NCBI GenBank assembly: GCA_903813345.2 | Contig: CAIIXF020000005.1 | Coordinates: forward strand, 17,239,375-17,303,374 | Length of the DNA stretch: 64,000 bases | Source of the DNA: Owenia fusiformis | Lineage: Eukaryota > Annelida > Polychaeta > Sabellida > Oweniidae | Direction of reading: 5' to 3' | Part shown: piece after piece, positions 20,296 to 32,604 of the stretch | Layout of the letters: every line of letters starts with the position of its first letter | How positions within the stretch are numbered: the stretch's first letter is position 1 | The notes under the pieces: generated by a model | What the model was told of the DNA's origin: nothing | Seen by the model: only the letters and a program-made list of their open reading frames with translations | Database searches by the model: none | Translations under genes and position numbers: made by a program

Positions 20296-23200
20296 GATGG
20301 ACTAATCTGTACCGGTATACTAATTGGGTGAAGCATTGCTGAGTGTGGCAGAGAAGCATTGTTGGGAATATTCAAATGACTGAGAGGGTAGACAATTGGG
20401 ATATAGTGAGTCCCACTTGGATGTAGTGCGAATCCAGGCACCATTTTGCCACTGTCTGTGGGTGGCAACTTCTGACCACTCGTCGAGCTACTGTCAGAGC
20501 TGGAAGATGGATAGGGTGTGCTTGATTGCTTATGGTCCTCATCACGACTGCTAGTACTTTGTGAACAGTTACTATTCAAGTCTGCTGTAAATCGTGACTT
20601 TAGATAGTTTTTAAAACTGTAATTCTCCCGTCCAGTTGAGGGATTTGGCGATTCACATTCTTCTTGTGTTTGCCCAGAGGGAATGGAGACACCAGAGTCG
20701 CTGTTCTGCTGTTGAGAAAATTTGGCATGGGTCTGATCAAGCCTGTCTTGACATGCGTAACTGTTTACGGAGCTCATAGGTGACGGACATCTAGGTCGTC
20801 CTTCTTGACGGTCGTGGCCAGATACAATCTCTCTGTCACGGGATTCTAAAAATGCAAAAGTAAACTCTCATTTAAAAATGTGTTTTACAAAAAAAATTTT
20901 AATACACGTAAATTGTTACGTTCATACTGTATCTTATATATCTTCTTTTGGAGCATAAATAAATTCATACAAAAAAGTTTTAAATGAGATTAACCTGCTG
21001 TTATGTAACTAGCTTGAAGCATGTTACAGGGGAGGGGGGGGGCTCAGACCAGCTTTTGCCAAACCTTTTGTTAAAATTTGCAAATATTGGGACAAGAATG
21101 ATAAAAGTATGGTAAGGAAGTAAATTATAACAAAATTTGTAATTTTGAGCTGCCCCTTAAACAAAAAACAAACAAAAAGTGTCACCACCTGCCATTTGTT
21201 ACAGATTCGGAACACCAACCATGGGATGACAATCACAAAAGTCAATCACCATCCACAAAAAGTTAGAGACTATATCACTTGTGGTGTTAACATAAAAATC
21301 AAGACCCTCTAATGAAAGCCTCTTATATATTAATAAATATATTTTAAAAATTAATTAAAAGATGATTAGACTCACTAGCACTTGAAACTGGTGACTTATC
21401 ATAGAGTGTATGCTGTAGCTCAACCACAACAGGATCAGCAAGGGACATTGATTTACATTCCTGGAAATATCTTAGCACTTCATCTATACAGCGATCATAT
21501 CCCATGGCGTATGTATCTGAGGAGGAATCAATGTTTTCGAATTTCTCTCTCTCACAGTCTGCAAACACAATACATAAATATGTTTATGGATTATCAATAT
21601 ATAAATGGTAATTTGACAACACTCTGGCTCACCTTTAACCTTGCCCAATGTGGCGTCTTTTTATTTTTTAAATTATACTTTCTGATATATCTATAATATA
21701 AAATCAAGATAAACAAAAGATAATACAGACTTGACCAAGGCTCGTAAACCTTATTTTACCCATTTAATTTTTCACACAATTGTATACATTACAATATAAT
21801 ACATTGTGCTAAAAATTAATAAAAGATATTTTATGTCCAACAATGGGACGTCACAATCTTTTAAGCATGTTTTGTTAATAATGTCTCTACACAGTTAATT
21901 AAATATATATTATACTTTGTGTGTAGAATTAAAAGTATATAATACATGTCACGTGTATGATCATTTATAAAATGCAATGTGTGTGTTCAGTATTAGCAGT
22001 TGGCAAAATTAATTGGAACAAAATCCATCAACCAGAAATTGAATTATTAGAGGGGTTAAATTACAAGTTTTAAGAGAGCCTGTAAGTGAGTGTGAAATAT
22101 TTCGACCCCCAGGGACTACTGTCCCTCTCAATTAACACTTCTGGGGAAGGGACCTGAATAGAATTATTTTTCGTGCAACTTTAAACTCAATTGGCCAAGT
22201 AAACAGTAAAATTGGGGAAACTCATCCACAGAAGAACATAATTTTACACATTCATGTAAAAGTTTTAAAAAAACGTGTATCTTAACCTCCCTTTTGTCCA
22301 GACAGATGGGCAGCTTCTTTATATTCCCTGTTCAAACCCAAGGCAAATGAAAGCAATCAGCTTGATGGTGATAGTACAGTAATAATAGTAAAGGAGTAGA
22401 TAAGGCTTGGAATAGGAGAAATTAATATATGGTTTCTATGCTTATCAGATCTTGGTGAGTAGCTGACATGGCCATTACAGAGAATTTCAATATGTAGTAA
22501 ATGGTTGGCTCTTATGAAAGCATATAATAATGTAACTGGTTTTTGAACCGGAGAGGTTTATTTTTATGATCATGTTCCATCAATCTGATTGGATAAAACT
22601 GGATCAACGTATTACCTCTCAGGGCGAATATATATAGAGCTCTCTTATATTTGAAAGGGTAATATTTCTCCTTATCAAAAAGCCCACACTTCAGTCCATT
22701 CAGTATTTTCTGACATATGTTGAGAAAATGTGAATGATTTAAATGGAAAGAACAAGTTGTTTCTTGATAACATCAAGTCTGATCCAGTTGTGGGCTGAAT
22801 GATTTGTATCATGTCGAATATAGGGACACATGTAGCACCATGTGCCAATACATTGTACTCATAGCTGTATAGCATGGCATTCAACGTGCAAGTCAATCAA
22901 TGTTCTAATTATCAACCTTACAGTTAATTCAGCTTAAACAGAATTTATTTCTGTGTCACAAGCATTTAAAAAATTCCGTCCAAAACACCTTTTTAAAAAA
23001 AATTGTTTCCAGTCAATGCAAGCTTGTTATAATAGTTTTTGCTATTATCAGATCTCATGTTAAAGATCAAATACAGAGAGGTTTCATTCAAATTTTTTAC
23101 AATGTTTAAAAGAAACATGGTTTTAAAAGTTGTCTTTTTAATTTGAAAATTAAACTTTCTTGTGACTTCCAGAATGGGTTGATTCCTCATAGGACCCATG

Positions 23201-26200
23201 TTAAAGTTCACAAAATATCTTCTTTTTTTAGACGGGCAATATTTTCTTTCACTAGACATATTTTCCATTGTATAATTATTATTATACACAAAAAAGTTAT
23301 ATGAAAATTGATCCACTCAATCTGAGACTATCTTCCATGGTCTGTCATATTATCTGACCAAAATTAGCCACCTGGTGGTGAAGTTGGTAACTACCTGGGT
23401 TATTGCTACAGATAATTCTATTGATCTATTGACTGAAAACATGATAATGATACTCCTTGGTCCAAATAGTTCATACTATTGAGGTGAATACCTGTTCATC
23501 ATTCAATGATTCTCGCAAGGTTATTCCCGAAGCCTGAAAGGCCAGGAGAATATACCATGCAGAATCATTGAAAGTGCAACAGGTATTCACTGAAAATAGT
23601 ATGAAACATTTGTTTTGTTATTCACTGTAATGTTCACCACTCTCTGATTGGGAATGTCTTACAAGAACAAATATGATTAGAACTCATTAGTATTTTATAT
23701 AGAAAATTCCCAACGCTGAAATCAACTCAACTTTTCATATATTAGTCTAATTCAATACCTTCTAGATCAACTAATTTAAAACCTTCTCGGTCAATTGCAT
23801 ATGATTTACTAGAGCACCTGTCTAATTGCTCTAATGTACCTTAATTGTTTTGTCTGCGTAAATTACACAGTATTCTATCCTTTTCCTTATTGGAATTTAC
23901 CTTGTACAGTCTATCTGATATTGTTTGTATTTATAACATGTGTGGAATAGATTTTAGATTTATACTGGATGAAAAATGCAACAGCAGGTGAATAAGCATC
24001 ATTAGATACATCTTTTATTGTATGATCTGTAAAATGAAGCCCTCTGATTGGTCAGTTCTTGTGATGTACCAACCTGTATTGCTACTGAGATTGTCCCCGT
24101 TGATCATCTCCGTCGCAATACAGAAAATATTGGTACGGAGGGAACAATCTCAGTAGCAATACAGAGGATCACATGATAAAAATGTTATTGAATGATTTGA
24201 AGTGCAATACAGGATATATTCTGTCTCGATATTCTGTATTGGCACTCGACTTTGTCTCGTTCCAATACTGAATTCTCAAGCAGAATATATCCTGTATTGC
24301 ACTTCAAATAATTCAATAACTTATATTACTGATATCACAGTGCTTGGCAAAAGAATACACCTTATTCTTGTTTGGTCACTTGTATGGTATAGACCAATAA
24401 GAGAGTGGGGAATATGACAGTGATATTCGTGAACCACCAGTTGTGTTCTCACATCGCAACCTACATACCATTGTAAGTCTATGAGTCCTGGGGCAGTGAT
24501 GCTCAATTCTGAAGGATGCTCCAATTGCAAAGCTATCTTGTAACTAAGCTGCATTATTATTATATGGCAGACATCAGAGTCTCTTTCAATAGAAATTATC
24601 AACTATAAGTCTGACTGCTGGTGAAAAACCATGCATGCAGAGTCTAGTAAGAAGACAAAACTCTCTTTTAAAGGGGCAATAAGGACTGTAGAGAAAATAG
24701 GAAAGTTTTTTCATTTTTTCTGAGCTATCAAGGCAACATTTGGATTAACATCTTCTTTGACATACCTATTTTTTTAAAATGTTTGGATAAATTATCAATT
24801 TCAGCATTAAGAAGTGTAAATTCAGTTCAAAGCTTCAAAAAGGGGACTTCCACTTTTATATTTTTAAGATCCACCATGTTTCAATAGGAATATCAGCTAA
24901 AATAATGTTTATCTAGGGAGCTTCTTTGTAGATAATAAAAATAGATGTTAGTCTTGATGAAATATCCAAACTTAAATATATTTTGACACTGGTCCATGAT
25001 CGTTGAATGACCCCTCTGCACTAATTATTGCACCTTTAAGATGCGAAGTCAATGAATGCAAAGTGTACTGGTGATACAAATGTTTGGACAATTTGATTGA
25101 ATTATACACTTACATAGTAAAAGGACCGAAAAATATGTCTTACCAACAACTGATAGCAGAATGGCAATAGATAGAAGCTATAGAAATGCACAACAGGTTC
25201 TTTTCATACTAAATGGGTGACCCATCAACAGGTTCTTTTCATACTAAATGGGTGACCCATAAATTATCAACTACTAGTATATAGGAAGCTATCAGAAAAT
25301 ATTTCAATTTGCAAATGACTTGCTAAGATTTCAACCTACTGGATAGACAGGTTCTATAAGTGTGATTAACTACTAATCATCTATTATATTAGTAGAGTAT
25401 GTTCAAACATGTGCTTACAAAGCCCTCATGTTAAGACACCCTTATGAAGAAATAATACCCTGGCAAAAGGCCAATTTCAAATAATTACCCTTTGCATTCG
25501 TTCAACTTCGCTTCTTAAAAGAGAGCTTCATCTTCACTCCTTCAGTTTACAATATCGAAATACGACTTTCTATCTATGGTAATTTCATCTGACATCACCC
25601 CATACATAGTTAATGAGCATGCATTTAGCATGTGTTCCTTCTAGTTTGGTGATTGGTTGAGAAATGATCAGCATGGTGGGTTTGAAATGATTTATGAACC
25701 AGGCTGTCACAGGTCATGGAGGGTGGGCAGGGTATCAAATAACCAACGTATACTAATACTAAGATGAATAAATAAAATAATAATATTGATACAATATACA
25801 TGACTTTATCCAATTAAAGGCAGAATCAGATCTACAGGGAGTGACAAAATTGCAAGCATCATGTACACAATAATTGCCCAACCAAAGGATTCAAAGTGCA
25901 AAATAGAGGGAAAAATGTGTAAATTCTCCCAGATAATATAAACCCAACAGGGGCGTAGCCAGCTTTCAGTCAGGGGGGGGGGGTGCAATTGTGGCATAAA
26001 CAAGCCAAATAATAAGATTTATTTTGAATTTAAAAAAAATTGATGCAACTTCCTTCAAAATTGAGCTAGAGGCTTCAAATAAAAAGCATTTTAAAGCTCT
26101 CATGATTTATTTTTATTGGTTATGATTTTAGATTTCTTTCTGTCTCCAAAAAAATAGTTTATGCACACTTTGCATTTGTTCAACTTCACTTCTTAAAAGA

Positions 26201-29200
26201 GAGCTTCGTCTTCACTCTTTCAGTTTACAATAAATCTCTGATCTCACGCCGCAATACGGACGACTTTCTATATGTGACCGCACATTTAGCACGTGTTCCT
26301 TCCAGTTCGCTGATTGGTTGAGAAAAAGTCAGTGTGGTAGATTTGAAATGATTTATGACCTTGGCTGTCACAGACACCAATCGTGGGGGCGGGTTGCTAA
26401 ACTGTAATATTTGCTAGGCAGAGAGTTGTTTAGAACTAGACTCTGTGCGCATGGTATGATCTATATCATTTTAGTTGGTTTAATCTATAAACCTCCCAAA
26501 TTAAGTTTGGTGGGATTATGTGAAAATAAAAAGACACTGCACTGAAACTGATATAACTGACAAGACATTAACCAATGTCAATGTTAGGGAGAATAATTAA
26601 TAGCAGAAAATAGTCATGAATTTGCTAATAGCCATAATAGCTTTTAGACGTTAGAATTTGCAATTAGCGATGATACATACATTGCTCACACAAATAATCA
26701 TTGATGAGTAGACCAGAAAAGTTACAATTGCAGTTGTGACAGTATTATAAAAGTACAATAATAACTTTTTTAAAAGAATGTTCATTTTTCTTACCTGGAA
26801 GCTTTCTTGTAAGCTCCTGCAGATGGCAGATATGTCTGATTGCCAACTCTATGATTTCTGTCTTCTCTATTCTTCCCTGACCCTAAAACCAAAAATTAGA
26901 GTTAAGTAAAAGGTACAGAACAGTTAATGAGGATAGCTGGAAGAAATTCTTTCCTATTTTGGACATTTTTGCATTTTGAATATTATACTATACTAGCATT
27001 TCATATACAGGGTGTCCAAAAAGTTGTGCCCAAATGAAACATTATATGGTGTCCCAAAAAATTTTACCCAAAATGAAACAGAGATAACTCAACTTTACTT
27101 CCATAAAAAGCTGAACTTTAAACATAGAGAGAATTCATTTTCCTATTCATATTCCATATATTCATATTCCACTCCAATTCGAGTTACAGGGTGAAACTTT
27201 TAGATTATCATTATAATCAAATTGTCTGTCAGAGGAGAAAGTTTCAAGAATATTCCTTCTTCACCCACATTGTCATTCTATGTTTGTCTCTGAACAATAT
27301 TTTTGAGGACATCAAACATGGTAAAATGAGTAATGGTACTAAAATTTCAGATCTTATGCTAGTTAAATTGTCTGTCAGATGTACAAAGTCCTTTCAAAAA
27401 TATTCCTTCATCACTCACAGAGTTATTCTATGTTTTGTCTTAGGGATAATTTATTTTGAGACACCCTGTATTTTAAAAGTATACAACAGTACTATTTTTG
27501 TCACTGTCTACCCAACCTAGAAATCACAATTTGAAAGAAAAAAGAAATTTGAAATTTTATGAACATTTTTGTATGTTGGTTTCAAGTATAATATCACTTT
27601 AGTGTAGACTATTTAATGATGGAAATCAAGATTATTTCTCCATGCATCTATCCCCTTGAACAGATACAAGTCGCCTACATGTTCACCTACCTGTTTAAGA
27701 AAGTGTTTGGGAATTAATTTGCTAAGGTCTGCAAGACAATTGTTCATTCGGTCACGCCGCCTTTTCTCAATGATTCGATGGGACATGGGGTCCTGGAAAA
27801 ATAAAGTACAAGAACACAAATGAGTACATGTCCCCAACAATATATGATCCTACATAGATTTTCATTCTGAATGCCTGACACAAATAAGTTGAAGAGACAA
27901 GGTTTTCAAATGGACCAGTCATGTTGTTTGAATGCAAGGACAAGACTTTACGGACAAGAAGAGGGGGAATACCCACAAATTCAATGGTGAACCTATCTCA
28001 ATATCTCGAAAGGTTCATCTTTACATAGATAATAGGTTCATCTATGGAAACTGGGGTATTTCCTTACAAAAAATATTAAATATGAATCATAGTTACACAG
28101 AGACAAACCAACAATGGCTGTTGCAGCTACTGTAGAAGCCATGTCCAAATTCCAAAATGGTGGACATACCCAGTAGCCCTTGTTTGGGTGTTCCAGTGTA
28201 ATCATTTTTCACTTAGCATTTGTTTGAATTGGTACAAAATGATATCTATTCCATTTCCTTTGCAAGAGTGATCAATTAATGCGAAAATGTAAATGATCTA
28301 TCCTTGTCAGAGAATAGTGTTCAAACTGATGACCTAAGGTTGGAATTTCCTCAGGGTATCACATTATGACGCACAAACAGTGTTCTTCTATATAGCCCAA
28401 ACAACTTATTGTGAATTTTCAAAAACTTAGAGTTTGATATTAAACATCGGTGCCTGCAGTGAGATTTAATCATTTTAGCAAATATAGCATAGTTTCATGG
28501 TTCACCAAAGGAGACAAGATTTATTGGAAATGGAATATCAAAAATATGTTTCCTCACCCGTGGAGTTTTCGTTCGTTTGTTATGACTGAGCTCTCTCATA
28601 TCCATCCCTGCAGGTATAGTGGTTGAAAAACTAAACCTTCTGAAAAGCATAAATAAAATACTAGATCAATACCACACTTTAATAACTAGAAAAACAACTC
28701 CAAGGAGTAACAAATTCCTAATAACAAAATATTCACGAATCTGTAACAATATGAATATCTACTATCTACTCCAACCATAATTTAAAAGACAGACATTCCA
28801 GAGATGTATCAGAATGTCTGCCAATTTAAGCATTTTGGTATGACCATTTACGAGTATCAAAGTCAAAAATCATATAGACAATGCAATATTTGTGATTTGA
28901 TATAGTATAGTATCAGGCTCGTAGCCAGGATTTGCCAAGGGGGTTCAGTTTTCAAAAATTTCCAGAGGGGGTCCACATTTGACAATTTTGGCCCAAATAT
29001 GGCTAAAATCACTTGAGAAGTGCTAAAAATGGTGAAAAACTGCATGATTTTGAAATAATTTTTGACCAGGAGGGGGGGGGGGGGGGGGTGATGGCGTTCG
29101 TCCGAACCCTGCGAACCCCCTTGGCTACGGACCTGATAGTATGGATTGTTGACTGACTCACTGACTGATGGACCAAGGGCTTCACTATATCCATGGTTCA

Positions 29201-31968
29201 TCAGTTTCATTGGGATAATAATGATATTCCTGTTAAAATATTTGAGCTTCTCCAATTCCCCACTGGGTTGGACTCAATTTTTGACATAAGCCTTATCTTA
29301 TCAGCACAGGGCAAGGAGGACTGGAAGCCAGGGTTCCAACTTGATATTCTTTAATCTCCAATGTGATGCGATATTGCTATTTGAGCCTGTATATTTCTAT
29401 GGTTGCAAGGAGAATGACTGATATTCTTGATTTTGAAGTTTGTATTCATAACATGACTATGACGTGACACCAATATACATATGGAAGAGAATATCTAGTG
29501 TCGTCCCTAGGAGCCGATCCCCTTGAGAACAGGGTGAAATTTGTTCCATATTGCTACAATGTTACCACATAATTAATTGCAAAATTGACACATGTAGTGA
29601 CAATGTTCAAAATTGACACATGTAGTGACAATGTTCCCAAATGTAGCTGAGAAATTTCCCATTAATAGACAGTACAAATTTCCCAAAACCTGTACATTTT
29701 GCTTGTTTTACAGATTATCCAATAATTAGGGCTCCCTAAGAGCAAGTACCTGAACATCTCTCTTCAGTAACTAAAATTCAAAATGTGTCACACTTATCGC
29801 ATTTTCTATTCTAAATGATATCATCTCTTTATCTCATCATTTTTGTATGGTTGTTAATATTACAGTCACATTTGCTTGTATTAAAGAGGCACCATGTTCA
29901 CTTGAGGCTCTAGCCAATTCTTGGCTAGAAGTGATTCCATTTAGAAAAAAAACATGAACTATTGTAAAATTTCTAGTCGGGTTCAATAAATTTAGGTAAT
30001 ATTCTAAAAACCGTCTTCTGTAATATTTCATGAATTGAAAGGGAACTGGCTGGGCTCCTTGATGAGATATTGCATGATTTCATCAGGATTTCGTCTAAAA
30101 TTAAAGCAAACGGCTCCAAGAAAAATTGGCAATATCCAAAAGCTGGATGAATGGTCGTTAAAGTCTGACATAAGTAACTGGCTGTAAATTCTAAGTTAGC
30201 GATCCATAAGATGTGAACTAATACATTGATCACTTCATGTGTTTTGGAATTTTTGGGCCTCCTACCTCATACCCACCTACGTGGGACATGATACAGTCAT
30301 TGAATTTTTAAATTTGATTTTTAAATTTCAAAATAGCTCTAATTATTAACATTTCTACAATTCCAGCTTTATTTTATGACTAGACGGATGACAGATCCAT
30401 AAATAAAGGCATATGGGTGCATTGTAATGTGTAATGACCCGAGGGCGCCCCAGGGGAATTTCTACAATTCCAGCTTTATTTTATGACTAGACTGATGATA
30501 GATCCATAAATAAAGGCATATGGGTGCATTGTAATGTGTAATGACCCGAGGGCGCCCCAGGGGAATAGCGAGCATAGGTCCAGCCAGCCAGATAAAGAAA
30601 TTGAAAAGAAATCGAGCATTAAGGGGGGTCTGCGGGTTCTCCCCCAGGAAAACTTTGAAATATGGTTGTATTTGGAGCGAATTTCCAACCATCTGGTACG
30701 CCTGTCCGTTCCCAGCGTACCGGGCGCTACGCCCATGGTAGGTGGGTATGAGGTAGGAGGAGGTGTTTTATACAAAGTCTTTGATTTCAAATTTTATGAT
30801 TATGACATGACCTGTATACAGCGACATGACTCACATCCGGCAGAGTAAAAACATGCAGGGATTTATCTTTGGACAAAGGCCTTAGAAGGTAACACCATGT
30901 CACCAGGGGCGGATCCAGAATTTTGTGTTAAGGGGGGGGGGGCGTGTGATAATAACTGTGAGCGAATTAAAAAAGAGTCAAATTTTGTAAAAGGCGATGA
31001 GGCAAAACACGAATTTTCCGACTTTTTAGGGGGACGTGCGCCCCCAACGCCCCATATATAGATCCGATGGTGGTCACATATGGGCCCTCACCTAGACTAT
31101 ATCCTATTTAGTCTGAATTATATTCAGACTATAAGGCACCTATGTTAAAGTTTGGTAGTATGAAATATTTGTTTACATAGGAAGTGCTATTCAAAATGGC
31201 CGATTGGTAAAATTAATTTGCACATTTGTTTTTCAACTAGCTTTATTTCCACTTGACAATATGCTGTTTTACTTTTTATTGCTTTCAATTGTACCTTACT
31301 ATTTCATTGAAATTTTGTAATGTTTATATTATTGAAGAAATGGTTCCTCTAATTGATAATTTTATGCAAAAAATTTCACTGCAATTTCCACAGGAAAGTA
31401 GTGCATCATAACAGACTGACTTCTAGTCAGTCTGTTGGATACATACTAGGCCCTCACCCCTTACTTTTTTTATAGTGACAAGACTATCAGTCAGAAAAGA
31501 TGGTCTTGCCACAAGATAATCAATAAATCATACTACTTTGGAAGGGGAAGCCCCAAAACTTTAAATGAATTTTAAAGGGATAAGTTCCAGCTACCTGTCA
31601 GACGGATTTGCTGATCCATAAATATCACTTCCATCGGATGCATAGAGACTGTTGTTTTCAGTGCTATGCGTATTTCCGATGTGCAGGTTCCCTGACCCCA
31701 AGGCATAGGGGATCTGGTCCATTCGTCCACCGTCGAGTGTACGTCTTCTCTCTTTCTGTCTCTCGTCTATTGACAAGTCGGACCCAGGCCCAGAATTTGA
31801 TATATATTGGGACGTTTCTGACTGACTTCCAAACTGCATCGATCGAACGTCTTTCTGAAAGCAATTTCCCGTTCCTGTGCCCGTCGTCCCCGCCACAGTC
31901 ATTTTAACACTGTCTGTAGATTGTGTCCCTTCTTGGGTTGCTTGCCTGTTAATATTATCCTCATACAT
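20268..31968 (-). CDS. cwo: Clockwork orange-like bHLH-Orange transcriptional repressor
   Basis: DNA-binding repressor; in insects clockwork orange binds E-boxes and dampens the CLK/CYC limb of the circadian clock. Exons in gene order: 31968-31595, 28639-28558, 27792-27691, 26882-26795, 21558-21376, 20845-20268. The joined frame is 1407 bases (468 aa). The basic-HLH region (about residues 153-215) is [20 protein letters not shown], then LIPKHFLKQ, then [20 protein letters not shown]. It has no proline in the basic region, unlike Hes proteins, and closely resembles insect cwo. The Orange domain (about 233-268) contains [19 protein letters not shown]. The tail is Ser/Pro-rich with no WRPW. An in-frame TGA just upstream supports the first ATG. 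All donors and acceptors are canonical with consistent phases. Orthology is from remembered similarity; Hey/Dec relatives are less likely. Confidence 0.9.
21376..21558 (-). CDS. cwo: cwo exon 5: Orange domain
   Basis: Begins in phase with exon 4 (codon completed as GAC) and reads through [20 protein letters not shown] to [12 protein letters not shown] before donor GTGAGT. The pattern GYxxCxxEVxRYF is the Orange-domain hallmark of Hes/Hey/Dec/cwo proteins, giving dimer specificity. Confidence 0.9.
23465..23610. repeat. Short inverted-repeat element in cwo intron 4
   Basis: The arms (CATACTATTGAGGTGAATAC, CTGTT, AATGATTCT) are mirrored at 23550-23605 (AGAATCATT, CAACAGGTATTCACTG, AAATAGTATG), giving a hairpin of about 140 bp. 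No target duplication was identified. Confidence 0.5.
24070..24325. repeat. Two adjacent hairpin repeats in cwo intron 4
   Basis: First hairpin: CCTGTATTGCTACTGAGATTG at about 24072 pairs with CAATCTCAGTAGCAATACAG at about 24146. Second: GAAGTGCAATACAGGATATA at about 24199 pairs with TATATCCTGTATTGCACTTC at about 24288, extended by TTGAATGATTT and AAATAATTCAA. The word CAATACAG recurs, so the two are related. Confidence 0.65.
24660..25035 (-). repeat. Inverted copy of the 11.5-11.95 kb repeat, in a cwo intron
   Basis: Contains TTCTTTGACATACCTATTTT, AACTATTA-like and GAAATTGATA complements matching the copy at 11500-11945 in opposite orientation. It lies between cwo exons 4 and 5. Confidence 0.55.
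25191..25261. repeat. About 35-bp tandem duplication in cwo intron 4
   Basis: CAACAGGTTCTTTTCATACT followed by AAATGGGTGACCCAT occurs twice head to tail, without mismatch in the part compared. Confidence 0.8.
26160..26460 (+). repeat. Dispersed repeat, copy 3 of 3
   Basis: Contains AGCACGTGTTCCTTCCAGTT, CTGATTGGTTGAGAAA, GGCTGTCACAGAC, GCTAAACTGTAAT and AACTAGACTC, matching 12840-13060. A preceding block (TTCGTCTTCACTCTTTCAG, about 26205) also occurs at about 25525 before the partial copy at 25600-25730. Confidence 0.6.
27008..27468. mobile_element. 461-bp CAGGGTG-ended element in cwo intron 3
   Basis: Begins CAGGGTGTCCAAAAAG and ends CTTTTTGGACACCC-like (GAGACACCCTG), with TA at both edges (27006-27007, 27469-27470). 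Inside are two direct repeats of roughly 75 bp, each starting ATTGTCTGTCAGA and ending ATTCTATGTTTGTCT or a close variant. TA flanks point to a Tc1/mariner-type non-autonomous element. Confidence 0.7.
27691..27792 (-). CDS. cwo: cwo exon 3: basic region and helix 1
   Basis: Thirty-four codons, phase 0 at both ends, acceptor TTTTTCCAG and donor GTAGGT. Encodes the DNA-contacting basic segment EKRRRDRMN (Glu and Arg positions typical of E-box binders) and helix 1 through LIPKHFLKQ. The bHLH is split from helix 2 by the intron 26883-27690, which carries a CAGGGTG-ended element. Confidence 0.93.
28914..29135. mobile_element. 222-bp CAGGCTCGTAGCCAGG-ended element in cwo intron 1
   Basis: The left end CAGGCTCGTAGCCAGG pairs with the right end CTTGGCTACGGACCTG. 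ATAGTAT lies directly outside both ends (28907-28913, 29136-29142). It includes a run of about 18 G at about 29072. Same family as 3398-3544 and 35329-35429. Confidence 0.7.
29578..29635. repeat. 28-bp tandem duplication
   Basis: AAAATTGACACATGTAGTGA followed by CAATGTTC is present twice head to tail, in cwo intron 1. Confidence 0.75.
30255..30762. mobile_element. About 500-bp inverted-repeat element with internal 107-bp duplication
   Basis: CCTCCTACCTCATACCCACC at the left is mirrored by GGTGGGTATGAGGTAGGAGG at the right. Inside, a 107-bp unit (with TTTCTACAATTCCAGC, GCATATGGGTGCATTG and GACCCGAGGGCGCCCC) is duplicated head to tail at 30352-30458 and 30459-30565. No coding domain. Confidence 0.7.
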
Positions 31969-32067
31969 GCTATTTTCCCTATGAATTCAACATTTCTTGA
32001 TACAATGATCGCAACGTAAACATTGAGGCTGTTTCAACCAAAATTTCGTCCATGTTTAGTGTTGCCT

Positions 32068-32104
32068 CACGTGTGGCTCGAGAGTACATGTCACATGACA
32101 CGTG
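32068..32104 (-). promoter_or_regulatory. Paired CACGTG E-boxes upstream of cwo start
   Basis: Two perfect canonical E-boxes (32068-32073 and 32099-32104, 31 bp apart), with a CACATG between them, lie 100-136 bases before the cwo ATG. CACGTG is the binding site of CLOCK/CYCLE and of cwo itself in flies, so clock input or autorepression is plausible. The transcription start is not mapped, so the sites could be promoter or 5' leader. Confidence 0.5.
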
Positions 32105-32428
32105 CGGGCCTTCTATCACCTTTGATAAATCGATTCGCAAGAATTTATTATAACACATACACATTGTTCCGGATCTTTAGATCGTGTTTATATTTTACCT
32201 ATCTTTAAATTAAAATTGCCGGAGAAGAGATATTTAAATTTAATTAAAAAAAATTATTCGGTCAATTGCTATTCATTGATACAAGGCCGGCTAGTGACTT
32301 TCAGGCAAAAATATGTGTAGGCTAACATTGACAGAATCGCTTACCTTCCGATATAAGAAGACTATAATATTATAGCATACGATTCGTGCAAATAACGCGT
32401 TTGCTGTTACCAGCAATTTCATAACCCA

Positions 32429-32604
32429 ATTTATCAACCTACCTCTCAGATTTTCCTAATAACAAGTCCAAATCGTGTGAAATAACACTACGCCCCGGAC
32501 AATCTCAACTGGCACCAAATTTATCAACCTACCTCTCAAATGTTCTTAAAAACAAGTCCAAATCGTGTGAAATAACACGCCCGGGACAATCTCAACTGGC
32601 ACCG
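32429..32604. repeat. About 88-90-bp tandem duplication upstream of cwo
   Basis: Two head-to-tail units share TTATCAACCTACCTCTCA, AACAAGTCCAAATCGTGTGA and ACAATCTCAACTGGCACC, with a few substitutions and small indels. The segment lies about 460 bp upstream of the cwo start codon. Confidence 0.75.
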
